Assembly: GCF_024679245.1 (NCBI RefSeq)
Contig: NC_090175.1
Location: 53,920,862-53,984,861 of the forward strand
Length of the DNA stretch: 64,000 nucleotides
DNA from: Pseudorasbora parva
Lineage: Eukaryota; Chordata; Actinopteri; Cypriniformes; Gobionidae
Direction: 5' to 3'
Shown: positions 28,194 through 38,660 of the stretch, piece by piece
Layout: each line of letters opens with the position of its first letter
Numbering within the stretch: position 1 is the stretch's first letter
The notes under the pieces: generated by a model
What the model saw: the letters and a program-made list of their open reading frames with translations, nothing else
Told to the model about the DNA's origin: nothing
Databases searched by the model: none
Made by a program: the position numbers and the translations under genes

Positions 28194-28393
28194 CTATTTC
28201 TCTTCAGTCAGGTGCTGGGAGACAGAGAGAGAAATTATAATAGTCAAAAATTAAGCCTTTTTAGTAACATTATCACTTAATTATCATTAAAATATTGTTT
28301 AATGCAAAATAAAAAAGTAAAATGCTAGAAATATGATGTAAACATGTAGGTTACACAATGTATTAGCTCTAAAATAAAATAATACCTTCAAAA

Positions 28394-28676
28394 CCTACAA
28401 TCACTACTGTGGTGGGAAGAGTATGTGACCACAGGAAAGCGGAGGGCATTACTCATAAGATTTGTGGCATGATTGAAAAAGATATGATGCCAGTTAGCAC
28501 CACTGATAGTAAGGGATTTCGGGAGTTAATGCACTTCATGGAGCCAGGATATAATATCCCTTTTCGAGCGACCATAACTACCCACTTGGAAGCATGCTAC
28601 AAAAACAAGAAGGCTGAGCTAAAAACACTGTTAGCCGTAGCTAATGTGGCTTTGACGACAGATGATTCAGTTGTGG
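28394..28676 (+). pseudogene. hAT-type (ZBED-like) transposase fragment
   Basis: About 90 codons read V-G-R-V-C-D-H-R-K-A-E-G-I-T-H-K-I-C-G-M, then IEKDMMPVSTTDSKGFRELM, HFMEPGYNIPFRATITTHLE and KAELKTLL...LTTDDS. The block 'M-I-x-K-D-M-x-P-x-S-x-x-D-S-x-G-F-R-x-L' and 'TTD' are family hallmarks of the N-terminal half of hAT transposases encoded by ZBED-type elements, the TTD supplying the first catalytic Asp. The apparent start is a GTG inside the frame, so the 5' end is missing, and the match stops at the edge of the fold-back element at 28678. No continuation was found beyond 36213. The copy cannot be active. A hAT-like end (gataatttgcatccct, about 36348-36364) lies past the far side of the nest and may be its 3' end. 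Confidence 0.75.
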
Positions 28677-28764
28677 GTAACACTTTATGATAACTCACAC
28701 TATGAAGCATTAATAAAGCATTAAATAGTTAATTCATCATCTATAAAACATTAATAGACATGAT

Positions 28765-28894
<130 letters not shown>

Positions 28895-29428
28895 ATTGAC
28901 CCTTAACTTACATATATAGTAATATATAAATGTATTATTTCTAAATTAAGTATTACATTATTTACAATCCCGTTATTTAGGAGTGGTCAGTGGTTCATAT
29001 GATCATTTAGAAAGTGTTAGGGTTAGGGTTTAAATGTACATTTATACATCTTACTATTTAGACATATAGTAATAGTTACTCAATGTGTTAATAAATGCTC
29101 TTAAATGCTCACATGTATTCCTACTGTAGTTCATTAATTCAAGTAGTTATAACATTTAGTAGTTGTCAGTTAACTATCTCTGTGAGCTCATCTAAAGTGA
29201 GGACTATTTATGCCTCCTAAGGCTTTTACAAAGACTCAGTTCTCTTCTGCACGGCTGTTCTCTAATGTTTTAAAGTTAGTACTATTTTGACACTGAAATA
29301 TATTTTACTATTTTATTATAATAATTGTATTTGTTGTATTTGCCACTCATGTAATCCACTGGTTAATTTTTATTCAGGAATGTTTACACTTTATATTAGT
29401 GTATTTTTATATCAGATATAGAGGCTTA

Positions 29429-29644
29429 GTTCCCTTTCGTTCAGTCACTCCGACGTAACGTCAGTGACTGACGAATGGGGGTTTCGCCTAGAAGCCAATC
29501 ATCTTCGAGATCTTAGAAAGCGCCCAATGGCAGTGCCAATGCCATGGGCATGCGAATTTGCATGCGTAACTCCGCCTACCCACCTGGGTATATAAGGAAG
29601 TAGCTGGCATGAATCGCATTATGTTTCTGCTTCGGAGCCAAGAG
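29429..29644 (+). repeat. DIRS left inverted terminal repeat
   Basis: The first 23 bases (gttccctttcgttcagtcac...) are specific to the left end. From 29452 (gacgtaacgtcagtgactga) to about 29644 (ggagccaaga) the sequence is the reverse complement of 35310-35495. It includes cgaatgggggtttcgcctag, ttcgagatcttagaaagcgc and ggcatgaatcgcattatgtt. Confidence 0.93.
29589..29597 (+). promoter_or_regulatory. TATA-box-like motif in the DIRS left repeat
   Basis: tatataagg lies inside the left terminal repeat about 700 bases before the gag-like region, and its mirror ccttatata is in the right repeat (35351-35359). It may be the core promoter of the element; DIRS terminal repeats are expected to carry promoter activity. 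This is inferred from the motif only. Confidence 0.35.
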
Positions 29645-30289
29645 CATCTCTTCACTCCGGCAAGCCTGAATTCTGAAGTCCTCTCTTCAGTCTTCGAGAC
29701 GAGCGGTTCTCCAGGGTGTTGGTGTAACGGCGCGTTCCAGCGATCTCACATTGCCTGCCTGCTGATCTGTGCAGTGATCTGCAACAGCTGTGTGTGTTTT
29801 CCCTGGGCGCTTCGGCACTCTGCAGAGCTTCCTCTCACAAAAAGAGCTTGCGTGTGGCACGTCTTTTTCAAGACGGGTTGCCCGCGCACTTCCGGGTGCG
29901 GTCGATATCTGTTGCTGTCTTTGGGACGCATTCACTGCTCGACGTGTTTGGGCCCAGCACGTTCGGACAGTGTTTGTGGATGTGCTGTGTTCCCTCTGTG
30001 GGAACATGACCATCGCGATGTTGTGGTCGAGACTCAATGATCTCTGTCAAGAGAGAGAGTCCCCTCTGCCACACCCCGATCTACCATCTCCGAGAGAGGT
30101 GGTACTTTGGCTGGTGGCCAGGGTGACCTGAGGGCGGTGCTGTGGTATTAAGAACCCCGACGATCATTCCTCGGGCCACTCCCGCCCTCTTGCACATCGC
30201 TTCCAGTGAGTGTTGGACTGAAACAGCGGGACCGTCTGCTGACGCCCCGTTCGTTTAGTTCATACTCCAGATAGCGGCGAGAGGTCGAT

Positions 30290-31552
30290 TGCCGCATCTC
30301 AAGGTGGGCTAGAGTCCTTTGGGGATGACGATTCGGCTATGCTCCGCCTCCGGGTGTGGTAGCACTGTAGAATCTGACCTAGAGTTGACAGCCATGTTAT
30401 CTCGGGCAGCCGCGAGCCTCGGGCTGGTGTGAATCTCCGCCCTGTCACGAGTGCTCACGGTTGGGCGATTGGTTTTTGGAGGTGGCACCCGACAGCTGCG
30501 GGCCCCGCCCCCAATGCCATTTCGCTCCCGAGATGCATGAGGAGTGCACGCGGTCCGGGAGATCTCCGGGTCTTCCCGGGACCGTTTGGTGGCCTCCTCC
30601 GCCTTCTCTGCCCTCGAGGGGTCGCGGCCTAAGGGTACACTGGGGTCCCTCCCCCTCGGTCAGGTGCTCTGTTGCGCACTTCGGTGTCCACTGAGTGCTT
30701 TGACTTGACGCGGTGAGGCTATCCTAAGCGCCCTCCCAAGCCTGCTGGCTCGTCTACTTCGGTGGCGTAGTCCAGCAGTGTTATGGGGTAAGCTGCCGCC
30801 CCGATGCGTATGCACGAGGACAGAGCTGATCCAGGGCTTACGAGCCCCCTCGCAGAGCAGACCCCAGTGGAACGCGAGTCCTTCCCTGGTCTCCTCTGTC
30901 AGGGCGCAGTCGTTACCAGTGCCTCGACACCGGGCCGCTATGCCACTCGAGTCCGGGCCGGTAACACTGCCTCGAGGAAGGCGTGCCGCCACCGATCCCG
31001 CCCAGCGCGGCATAGGTGACCACACGCCCCCTGGGTCAGGAGATGTCCACAGCTGTGGTCCGGGAAAGACAACTGGCCTTACTTGGTCGATGTGGGACGG
31101 CTGAGTGAGCCCGCCTCCTCAGCTCGCCCATATCCCAGGCCGGCCTTATCGGCGGCACAGTCAGGGACTGCGCCCAACAGTTCTTGGCTGTCCCCAGAGG
31201 CAGACTGAGGCCATCTGCCCCGGCGGCCCGCTGCTGCACCTAAGCGCCGCCGGCACAGTTGCCTCAGCCTCCTCGCCGCCTGGGCGACTTCCTGCGACCC
31301 CCTCCCGCGTGGCCACAGCAGCAGCCTTCACCCTGGCCACGCCACAGGGCGCGCTGCAGGAAGCCGTCCCAGTCCGCGCCAGCCCCGCAGCCTGCTGAAA
31401 ATAGACCAGCGGCGCTCCGGACGCGGACAGCTCTGGGATGGGCAGATCTTTCATGGGACGGTGGCAGGTCCGCCCCTTCCCCCGGTGGAGGGCCGGGGGA
31501 GAATCCTTTGTCCAGCTGCTGGCCCACGGGTCAGCAGCAACCTTTGTAGAAA
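30290..31552 (+). pseudogene. Degenerate DIRS gag-like region
   Basis: The region between the left repeat and the RT frame carries shreds of a gag-like protein in changing frames. S-F-G-D-D-D-S-A-M-L occurs at about 30320; P-K-R-P-P-K-P-A-G-S-S-T-S at about 30725-30765; then a stretch around 31030-31200 (A-V-V-R-E-R-Q-L-A-L-L, then S-S-P-I-S-Q-A-G-L-I-G) that corresponds to the conserved helix region of fish DIRS gag proteins, and a Pro/Arg/Gln-rich tail to 31552. In-frame stops and shifts separate them. The protein would coat the element RNA in a particle; here it cannot be made. A better preserved piece of a related gag is on the minus strand at 38017-38352. Confidence 0.6.
30848..30965 (+). 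repeat. Segment duplicated inside the DIRS element, copy 1
   Basis: cctcgcagagcagaccccag through gagtccgggccggtaac is repeated in direct orientation at 31648-31765 with few differences. Confidence 0.9.
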
Positions 31553-31647
31553 GAACTGATTAACCCATCCCTGAGCACCCAGAGACCGGTGACGGCAGTG
31601 TGCGCCGCCCCCGGGCCACGCCGCTCTCGTCCCTCTCTGTCGCCAGC

Positions 31648-31765
31648 CCCCTCTCAGAGCAGACCCCAGTGGAACGCGAGTCCTTCCCTGGTCTCCTCTG
31701 TCAGGGCGCAGCCGTTACCGCCGCCCCGACACCGGGCCGCTACGCCACCCGAGTCCGGGCCGGTA
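31648..31765 (+). repeat. Segment duplicated inside the DIRS element, copy 2
   Basis: Direct copy of 30848-30965 (gagcagaccccagtggaacg ... cgggccggtaac), about 800 bp downstream of it. Confidence 0.9.
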
Positions 31766-31819
31766 ACGCTGCCTCGCTGCCCCACCGAGGGTACGCCGGT
31801 GCTCCGCGTGACCCCGTTG

Positions 31820-33630
31820 GTACACTCCCTGGGAGCGTGGCTACAGCTGCCGGGTCTGTCCCGCTGGGTCGCACGGACCATCCGGCTCGGCTACGCGATT
31901 CAGTTCGCGCGAGCTCCTCCCCGCTTCCGGGGTGTCCGGTACACCGTGGTGGGGTCCAATGCCCCAGTCATGCGTGCGGAGATCGCGACCCTACTGGCGA
32001 AGGTTGCGGTCGAGCTCGTCCCTCCAGCCGAGATGAAGTCCGGCTCCTACAGCCCTTACTTCATTGTACCAAAGAATCCGGTGGGTTACGACCGATCCTG
32101 GACCTTCGCGTCCTGAACCGATCCCTGTTCAGGCTTCCGTTCAGGATGTTGACTGCGAAACGCCTTTTCGAATGCGTTCGTCCATGCGATTGGTTTGCAG
32201 CGATCGACCTGAAGGACGCGTACTTCCATGTGTCCATCCTTCCGCGACACAGACCGTTCCTGCGGTTTGCGTTCGAAGGGCGGGCATATCAGTATGCCGT
32301 ACTACCATTCGGGCTAGCTCTGTCCCCTCGCGTCTTCACGAAGATTGTCGAGGCAGCCCTTGCGCCACTCAGGCAACAAGGGGTTCGCATCCTGAACTAT
32401 CTCGACGACTGGCTCATACTGGGCCACTCTCGGGACCGGGTGTGCGAACACAGAGACCTGGTTCTCCACCACTTAGCTCGTTTGGGCCTTCGGGTCAACT
32501 GGGAGAAGAGCTTACTCTGCCCCGTGCAGAGGATCTCTTTTCTCGGTATGGAGATCGACTCGGTCGCCATGTGCGCGCAGCTTACCGGCTTGCGCGCGCA
32601 GTCGCTGCTGACTTGCCTCAGGCAGATAGAGAGCAAGAGTGCGGTTCCACTGAAACTATTTCAGAGGCTCCTGGGGCATATGGCATCTGCAGCCGCGGTG
32701 ACGCCGCTCGGATTGCTTCATATGAGACCGCTTCAGCACTGGCTTCGCGATCGAGTCCCGAGATGGGCATGGCAGTCTGGCACGCTCCGGGTCCCAGTGA
32801 CTCAGGCCTGCAGACAGACACTCACCCAGTGGTCGAACCTCAGATGCGTCCACCGCGGGTTGGGGTGCCATGTGCAATGGACATGCAGCCGCCGGTTCTT
32901 GGTCAGAGAGCCAGAGCCGCCTGCATATCAATTGCCTCGAGTTGCTGGCAGTACGGTTCGCCCTGCACCGCTTCCGAGCGTTGCTGAAGGGTCAACACGT
33001 ACTAGTCAGATCGGACAACACGGCCGTAGTAGCGTACTTCAACCGCCAGGGCGGTCTACGCTCCCGCCGCATGTCTCAACTCGCCCGCCATCTCGTTTTA
33101 TGGAGTCAGAAGCGCCTGAGGTCCCTTCGTGCTGTCCATATCCCGGGGATCCTGAACCGTGCAGCCGACGAGCTCTCACGGGTTCAGCCAATCCCTGGGG
33201 AGTGGAGACTCCATCCCCAGTCGGTCCAGCTGATTGGGATCAGTTCGGGGACGCACAGGTAGTTCTGTTGGCCTCTCACGACTCGTCCCACTGCAGCCTG
33301 TACTATTCCCTGACCGAGGGCACGCTCGGCACGGATGCACTGGCGCACAGCTGGCCGCGGGGCCTACGCAAGTATGCGTTTCCCCCAGTGAGCCTTCTTG
33401 CACGTTTTCTGTGCAAGGTCAGGGAGGACAAGGAGCAGGTCATCTTGGTCGCCCCGCACTGGCACGGCCGAACCTGGTTCCCAGAACTAGTGCTCCTTGC
33501 AACAGCCCCTCCCTGGCCAATCCCTCTGAGACAGGACCTACTCTCTCAGAGACGGGGCACCCTGTGGCACCCGCGTCCCGATCTTTGGAACCTCCACGTG
33601 TGGCTCCTGGACGGGACGCGGCAGGTTTGA
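31820..33630 (+). pseudogene. DIRS reverse transcriptase - RNase H (broken frame)
   Basis: The reverse transcriptase copies element RNA into DNA. The N-terminal linker (S-R-W-V, then G-Y-A-I-Q-F-A and K-S-G-S-Y-S-P-Y-F-I-V-P-K) is in frame 2. After an apparent one-base loss near 32070 the RT continues in frame 1 with LRPILDLRVLN, FAAIDLKDAYFHV (about 32193-32232, first catalytic Asp), LPFGLALSPRVFT, the catalytic NYLDDWLIL (about 32391-32417) and FLGMEID. A second break near 32835 moves the RNase H to frame 2: SDASTAGWGA, NCLELLAVRFALHRF, VRSDNTAVVAYFN and NRAADELSR hold the acidic residues. A third break near 33235 returns to frame 1 for FGDAQVVLLAS...LGTDALAHSWPRGL...YAFPP, a C-terminal region described in DIRS elements as Dam-like methyltransferase, ending G-T-R-Q-V at 33630. 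The longest single frame is 31600-33630 but it joins misread segments. At least three frameshifts make it dead. Confidence 0.9.
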
Positions 33631-34633
33631 GTACCCTACCACCTCCGGTGGTGGCTACCATCACTTCCGCTCGGGCCGAGTCCACGAGACAGGCCTATGC
33701 GTTGAAGTGGAACCTCTTCGTCAATTGGTGCTCTTCTCGCCAAGAAGACCCCTGGAAATGCCCGATCGGGTCCGTGCTCTCTTTCCTCCAGGAAGGGTTG
33801 GATCGAAGGCTGTCTCCATCCACCCTGAAGGTTTATGTGGCCGCTATCGCCGCCTACCATGACCTCTTGGACGGGAAAACGGTAAGTAAGCACGACCTGG
33901 TCATCAGGTTCCTGAGGGGTGCGAGGAGACTACTTCCTCCTCGTGCTCCTCTCATACCCTCTTGGGACCTCTCAGTAGTTCTAAGTGCTCTGCAGAGGGC
34001 CCCATTTGAGCCTTTGCGGTCAGTAGATGTTAAGTTCTTGTCTATGAAGACAGCACTCCTGACCGCATTGGCCTCCATCAAGAGGGTAGGGGACCTGCAG
34101 GCATTTTCGGTTGACGAAACGTGCCTGGAATTCGGGCCGGCTGACTCTCACGTGATCCTGAGACCCCGGCCTGGATATGTGCCCAAGGTTCCCACCACTC
34201 TGTTCAGAGACCAGGTGGTGAACCTGCAAGCGCTGCCTTTGGAGGAGGCAGACCCAGCCTTGGCATTGCTCTGTCCAGTACGCGCCCTTCGCGCTTACGT
34301 AGACAGGACGCAGTGTTTCAGGACCTCAGACCAGCTCTTTGTCTGTTATGGTGGGAAGCTGAAGGGAAGGCTCTCTCAAAGCAAAGGCTGTCTCACTGGA
34401 TAGTGGACACCATTGTTTTGGCTTACCAGCAGCAGGGACGCCCATGTCCCCTTGGGGTCAGGGCCCATTCCACCCGGAGTGTGGCCTCCTCTTGGGCTTT
34501 AGCACATGGCGCTCCGCTGACAGACATCTGCAGAGCTGCAGGCTGGGCGACACCAAACACATTCGCCAGGTTTTATAACCTCCGAGTGGAGCCTGTATCC
34601 GACTATGTACTCGCCTCTACAAATGGCCGGTAA
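33500..34633 (+). pseudogene. DIRS tyrosine recombinase (one frameshift)
   Basis: This enzyme integrates the circular DNA copy in place of an integrase. The frame overlaps the end of the RT-RNase H frame, as is usual in this group. In frame 3: A-R-A-E-S-T-R-Q-A-Y then K-W-N-L-F-V-N-W-C (N-terminal SAM-like core-binding domain), SPSTLKVYVAAIAAYHD, LTALASIKRVGDL (first catalytic Arg, about 34080) and LRPRPGYVPK. Near 34370 an indel shifts the reading to frame 2, which continues ALSKQRLSHWIVD, then RAHSTRSVASSWA (His 34466-34468, Arg 34475-34477) and FARFYNL with the nucleophile Tyr at 34574-34576; it stops at 34633. All R-H-R-Y residues are present, so only the frameshift stands between this copy and a full-length protein. 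Confidence 0.92.
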
Positions 34634-35149
34634 TGGATTGGCTCAGGTGTCTTCGCTTGCTCGCCATTCCACTCCACGGACTGGATACGTGCGATATTCT
34701 TCTCAGGTGAGTTCCCCGAGAGCCCTGAGCTCCTCCAGCACTGACGACGCCGACGCCAGTAAGTCTGCCCTTAGCCCAGTCACTCGTGTCCGGCCAGGTG
34801 CCCCATGTGCATGGTTCCCCTCCGGCGACCCCCACATGTGTATTTCCACCGTAAGCCTCCCTGAGCGGTTGTATTCCCTTGGCAACCTTGCCACCTCCTG
34901 GGGTTAAAAAATCCACCTTCGGCTGGTACCCCAGTGATCTTCCGTATGCAGCCCCCCGGGGTCATACGTGTTTCCCTAAGTCCTCCCTACGGGTAGGCAT
35001 CTTGGCGCATATCTCCTCCTGGAATATGCCTCCCAGTGTACCTTGGTATTCCTGCGTTAAGTAGAGGCCTTTGACCGTTCTGCTTGCATCAGGGTTCTCA
35101 CGCTTGCGCAGGGCACTGGAAGACAGCCGAGTGGCGTGATTGTATTGGG
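34634..35149 (+). other. DIRS 3' untranslated region
   Basis: Lies between the recombinase stop and the internal complementary region. It has no coding match and is still GC-rich like the rest of the element. Confidence 0.7.
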
Positions 35150-35261
35150 ACCCCCATTCGTCAGTCACTGACGTTACGTCGGAGTGACTGAACGAAAGGG
35201 AACGTCTCGGTTACGTATGTAACCCTCGTTCCCTGAGGAGGGAACGGAGACGTAACGTCCC
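35150..35261. repeat. DIRS internal complementary region
   Basis: 35150-35203 is the reverse complement of the left outer end (29429-29482: from the end GTTCCC back to cgaatgggggt). 35201-35261 is the reverse complement of the right outer end (35484-35544: tctccgttccctcctcaggg to accgagacgtt). The two halves share one AAC. In the DIRS model this region templates completion of the ends on the circular intermediate. Confidence 0.93.
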
Positions 35262-35309
35262 ACTGCCACTTCCGCTGTACCGCTGGAACGGCCGAGAGTT
35301 CAGTCTTGG

Positions 35310-35544
35310 CTCCTCAGCAGGTAACATAATGCGATTCATGCCAGCTACTTCCTTATATACCCAGGTGGGTAGGCGGAGTTACGCATGCAAATTCGCATGC
35401 CCATGGCATTGGCACTGCCATTGGGCGCTTTCTAAGATCTCGAAGATGATTGGCTTCTAGGCGAAACCCCCATTCGTCAGTCACTGACGTTACGTCTCCG
35501 TTCCCTCCTCAGGGAACGAGGGTTACATACGTAACCGAGACGTT
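35310..35544 (-). repeat. DIRS right inverted terminal repeat
   Basis: 35310-35495 mirrors the left repeat. The last 49 bases are right-specific and contain gttccctcctcagggaac, itself a palindrome, and ggttacatacgtaacc, another palindrome. It ends in GTT at 35542-35544. Confidence 0.92.
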
Positions 35545-36213
35545 TCATTTGACTGCAGTGACTGCTATGGTTTCTGGTGGTGTACAGGAATATTTTCTAT
35601 GACATTAAAGAGGTTTAATTTAAATTTGATATTAAGTTACTAGTTGTACAGTCTCCATTTTTGCATTTGGAAATAAATATTTATATGTGCTATATTACTC
35701 TGTGTTGTCTTCGTTTCCCTTTTCTGTTCAGAAGAGAACTGAGTCTTTGTAAAAGCCTTACGAGGCATAAATAGTCCTCACTTTAGATGAGCTCACAGAA
35801 ATAGTTAAATGACAACTACTAAATGATTTATAACTACATGAATTAATCATAAACTACAGTAGGAATACTTGTTAATAGTGCATATATTAACACACTGAGT
35901 AACTATTACTATATGTCTAAATAATATGATGTATAAATGTACATTTAAATAGTTTGAACTACTGATGACAACTAAATAACTGCTCTGTAAATAATGTAAT
36001 ACTTTAATTTAGTAAAGATAAATTGATAATTTATAAAGTAGGCAAATACAATTATTAAATACATTATAGATATGCTTATTAATCAAGAACAAAGCATTTA
36101 TAACCGTATTTATAAACTGCCAATAATGTCTATTAATGCTTTATAAATAATGAATTAACTATTTACTAATGCTTAACTAATGCTTCAAAGTGTGTAGTTA
36201 TTATAAAGTGTTA

Positions 36214-36370
36214 TCAAGTTGTTGTTTTTTTTAATTAAAGACACTATTGACACCATGATAAATCTACATTCTCAGGAAAAAAAGTCGCTTATCAGATAAT
36301 CACTAATCGATCGATAAGGTCAATCAACTATCAATTAATGAATGAATTGATAATTTGCATCCCTAATCCA
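36214..36370. mobile_element. hAT-like terminal fragment
   Basis: cactaatcgatcgataaggt, ...caattaatgaatgaattgat and aatttgcatccctaatcc read on the other strand as TAGGGATGCAAATTATC..., resembling the end of a hAT element. It may be the 3' end of the transposase fragment at 28.4 kb, now separated by the nested insertions. Confidence 0.45.
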
Positions 36371-37589
36371 GAAGTGTGTGACGCTAATCTGACATTTCTT
36401 TGCTGAATTTTTGTTTCCTTTCAAACTGTATATAAAGCTGTCTGACATTAGATCCAGTCATGTGTCTCTTATAGTGTGTGCTTCTTGATTATGCAAGAGT
36501 TTCACAAGAAAAGCTGTGTCACTACTAAACTAAATTTGCTCAAATCAAGTTTAGCCATAGGTGATTTGCAAATGTAAAAAAATAATAAAACACATTTAAT
36601 TGAAAATGGCTAAAAATACCTATTTGCCATGCCTTAAGAGATTACAATTTCATTTCCAAGTGATTACTTCCCTCAGTGTGTCACTTTGATGTTGAGTTTG
36701 CTTTTATTTCTTTATTTAAGGAAAGGTAGTATAATTATTACTATTACTTTTTTTGGTTAATATAGAGCATGTGCACGTTTAGCCGTGGGGTTGTAAGAGT
36801 TCTCTTTTTCATATTGTTAATTCCTAGATGGCGGGGAATTGCCTGTGTTATTTGATTTGGGAATTTTGGATCAAAGGAATGTTAGAAAGCTTCTGGGAAT
36901 ATACCGATCTCTGAGAAAGGATGTTAATAATCAGACTTTTTAAATTCATGATTATAGGTCAGGTGCAAATCATGCGTGCATTATTGCGGACAACTGCTGT
37001 TTCCCAAATCAAAACAGTTTGTTCAGTATAAGTTTACTTAAGTGTGTCGTTATCGCACTGTCAATCGCAAAGACCGATAGATGGTCTCTTCATTATAACA
37101 AACACAAACTGTATGAAAATTACACAGCAATTATGCGATCTTGCAGAGACACTTTTTATTTTTATTTTTTATTTTTTATATTGCTGAACATAGTAACACA
37201 AATAATTATGGCTTTGGATAAAAAAGGGTTTCAGAAATTGTCATATATTATAAGGTGCTGTGTAGCTGCTGGAAACAGCACAAAATTACATTGGTAACCA
37301 CATCTGCAATATAGTGAAATAATCCACATATATAGTACATCTCCATATAGAGAAAGATTTGCTGCAATCATACATCATCTTGACTAGAGTATAGGCACTG
37401 TGGAATAGATACTCGTGCCTGCCATTATGCAACATGAAATATGTGTCTGTCGTACTGTAGACTGTAAGCAACTAAAGAGCAGAGTCTGCCATTGGAGGAA
37501 GAAGAGGATGAGGAGATGTACTTCAGTTCATGCTTACAGAAGCATGCTTTGTTTATTTTTTTTATTTTTAAGTGTGGAAACTATATATA
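36371..37589. other. Unassigned AT-rich stretch
   Basis: No gene, terminal repeat or RNA gene recognised. Confidence 0.4.
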
Positions 37590-37845
37590 TACCATTTAGG
37601 CAAAACATTATAAGGTTTAGTGAATGCTGATTTTACATTTACCTCAAAGTGGAAAGTTAGAAGCAGGAAAATTGGCAATGGTAAGAATTTGAGTAAGTTT
37701 GACCAGGGCCAAACTGTGATAGCTAGACGACGTGTTGGCTAGGTCAGAGCATTTCTAAAACTGTAGCTCTTATGGAGTGTTCCCGGTCTGCAGTGGTCAG
37801 TATCTATCAAAAGTGGTCCTAGGAAGGAACAGTGGTACAGCTACA
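37590..37845 (+). pseudogene. 5' fragment of a Tc1-like element (family B)
   Basis: It starts with ttaggcaaaacattataagg, an end-like sequence, and covers the transposase N-terminus: 'gaatttgagtaagtttgacc', 'tgtgatagctagacgac', 'agagcatttctaaaactgta' and 'gtgttcccggtctgcagtgg' up to 'tatcaaaagtggtcc'. The same stretch occurs inverted in the second Tc1-like copy at 61258-61425. This part encodes the helix-turn-helix DNA-binding region. The match ends near 37845, where DIRS-like sequence begins. No catalytic domain follows. Confidence 0.75.
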
Positions 37846-38660
37846 GTGGTAGAGCTAGGGCTAGATCTGCTAGAGCCAGGACCTCTTCCCCGAAGCCTTC
37901 TTCGTCTGAAGGACTATCCTCAGATAGACCCTCTTATCGCTCATTGACGGCTGGGACTGCCTGCTCTTAGGAGTTGCCCCTTTTGGTTTAGGGCGGTGAG
38001 GGATAGACCACTGAAATTATGCAGAATGCTTATTCAAAACCTGATCGACAACTATGTTAACTACCTTGCCAAAACAGGCCAGAAGGTGTGAACTGGGCAT
38101 CAAGGAGGAATGATTTATCTCTCTCTTGATGCCCGACAGATTCAACCTCAAATGCCTCTCCATGGCCACCATGGAGTAGCTGATAGCGTGGGCCGTCTCC
38201 TTGGTGACCCGGAGAGACAAATCTGTTGCTTTGCACAGTTTAGCAATGCCTTCAGGTGTTGGTCCCTTGCCTTCATCCAAATCTTTTAAAAGAGTAGCCT
38301 GGTATGCCTGCAAAACTACCATCATATGCAGACATGCACCAGCCCGACCCACACCATATAAGCCTAGTGGGCAGCAGGCTTATCTTTATGGATGATGCTA
38401 CATCTGAGGAGAGTTAACTAGCCAAAGCCTTTTCAACCCGCAGCATTTTCCTATAACCGTCCTCTTCCGCCCCTACTGTATTGCTGTAATCCAGCACAGA
38501 TGGATTAGAGAGGCAGAAGAGCGAAATCTAACACTGTTATGTGCCGATGTGCGTCCCTTTGTAGTTTCCGGCTAAGGCTGCGCCCCCAAAGTGTCGTTCT
38601 GATGCAGTGCGAGTTCCCTCAAAAAGGAACACAGACGCAGCCGGATCATTTCCGTAATTA
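37846..38660 (-). pseudogene. Fragment of a second DIRS element (gag-like, minus strand)
   Basis: The clearest part, 38352-38017 on the minus strand, encodes VVLQAYQATLLKDLDEGKGP then TPEGIAKLCKATDLSLRVTK, TAHAISYSMVAMERHLRLNL, SGIKREINHSSL and CFGKVVNIVVDQV. The sequence A-T-D-L-S-L-R-x-T-K ... M-x-x-x-E-R-H-L-x-L-N-L is the conserved core of gag-like proteins of fish DIRS elements. Further upstream on the same strand, 38590-38660 carries 'gttccctcaaaaaggaac', an end-like palindrome that resembles DIRS termini. No RT or recombinase part was found. It differs in sequence from the gag remnants of the 29.4-35.5 kb copy, so it is another subfamily. Confidence 0.7.

Larger units (their letters stand above)
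29429..35544 (+). mobile_element. Full-length DIRS-type tyrosine-recombinase retrotransposon
   Basis: Structure seen: split inverted terminal repeats (29452-29644 and 35310-35495), coding region with gag-like, RT-RNase H and tyrosine recombinase frames, and an internal complementary region (35150-35261) that carries the complement of both outer ends. Both outermost trinucleotides are GTT (29429-29431 and 35542-35544), and the internal region fuses the two ends through a single AAC (35201-35203). This is the arrangement expected from the circular-intermediate model of DIRS elements, which integrate without target duplication by a recombinase rather than an integrase. It is 6116 bp long and clearly more GC-rich than its AT-rich surroundings. 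The ends are intact but every long frame is broken, so this copy is inactive. Confidence 0.93.

Noticed and set aside
31600..33630. Single 676-codon protein
   Set aside because: The frame is open but only parts of it match RT and the C-terminal region; other parts are misread because of frameshifts. It is listed as a pseudogene.
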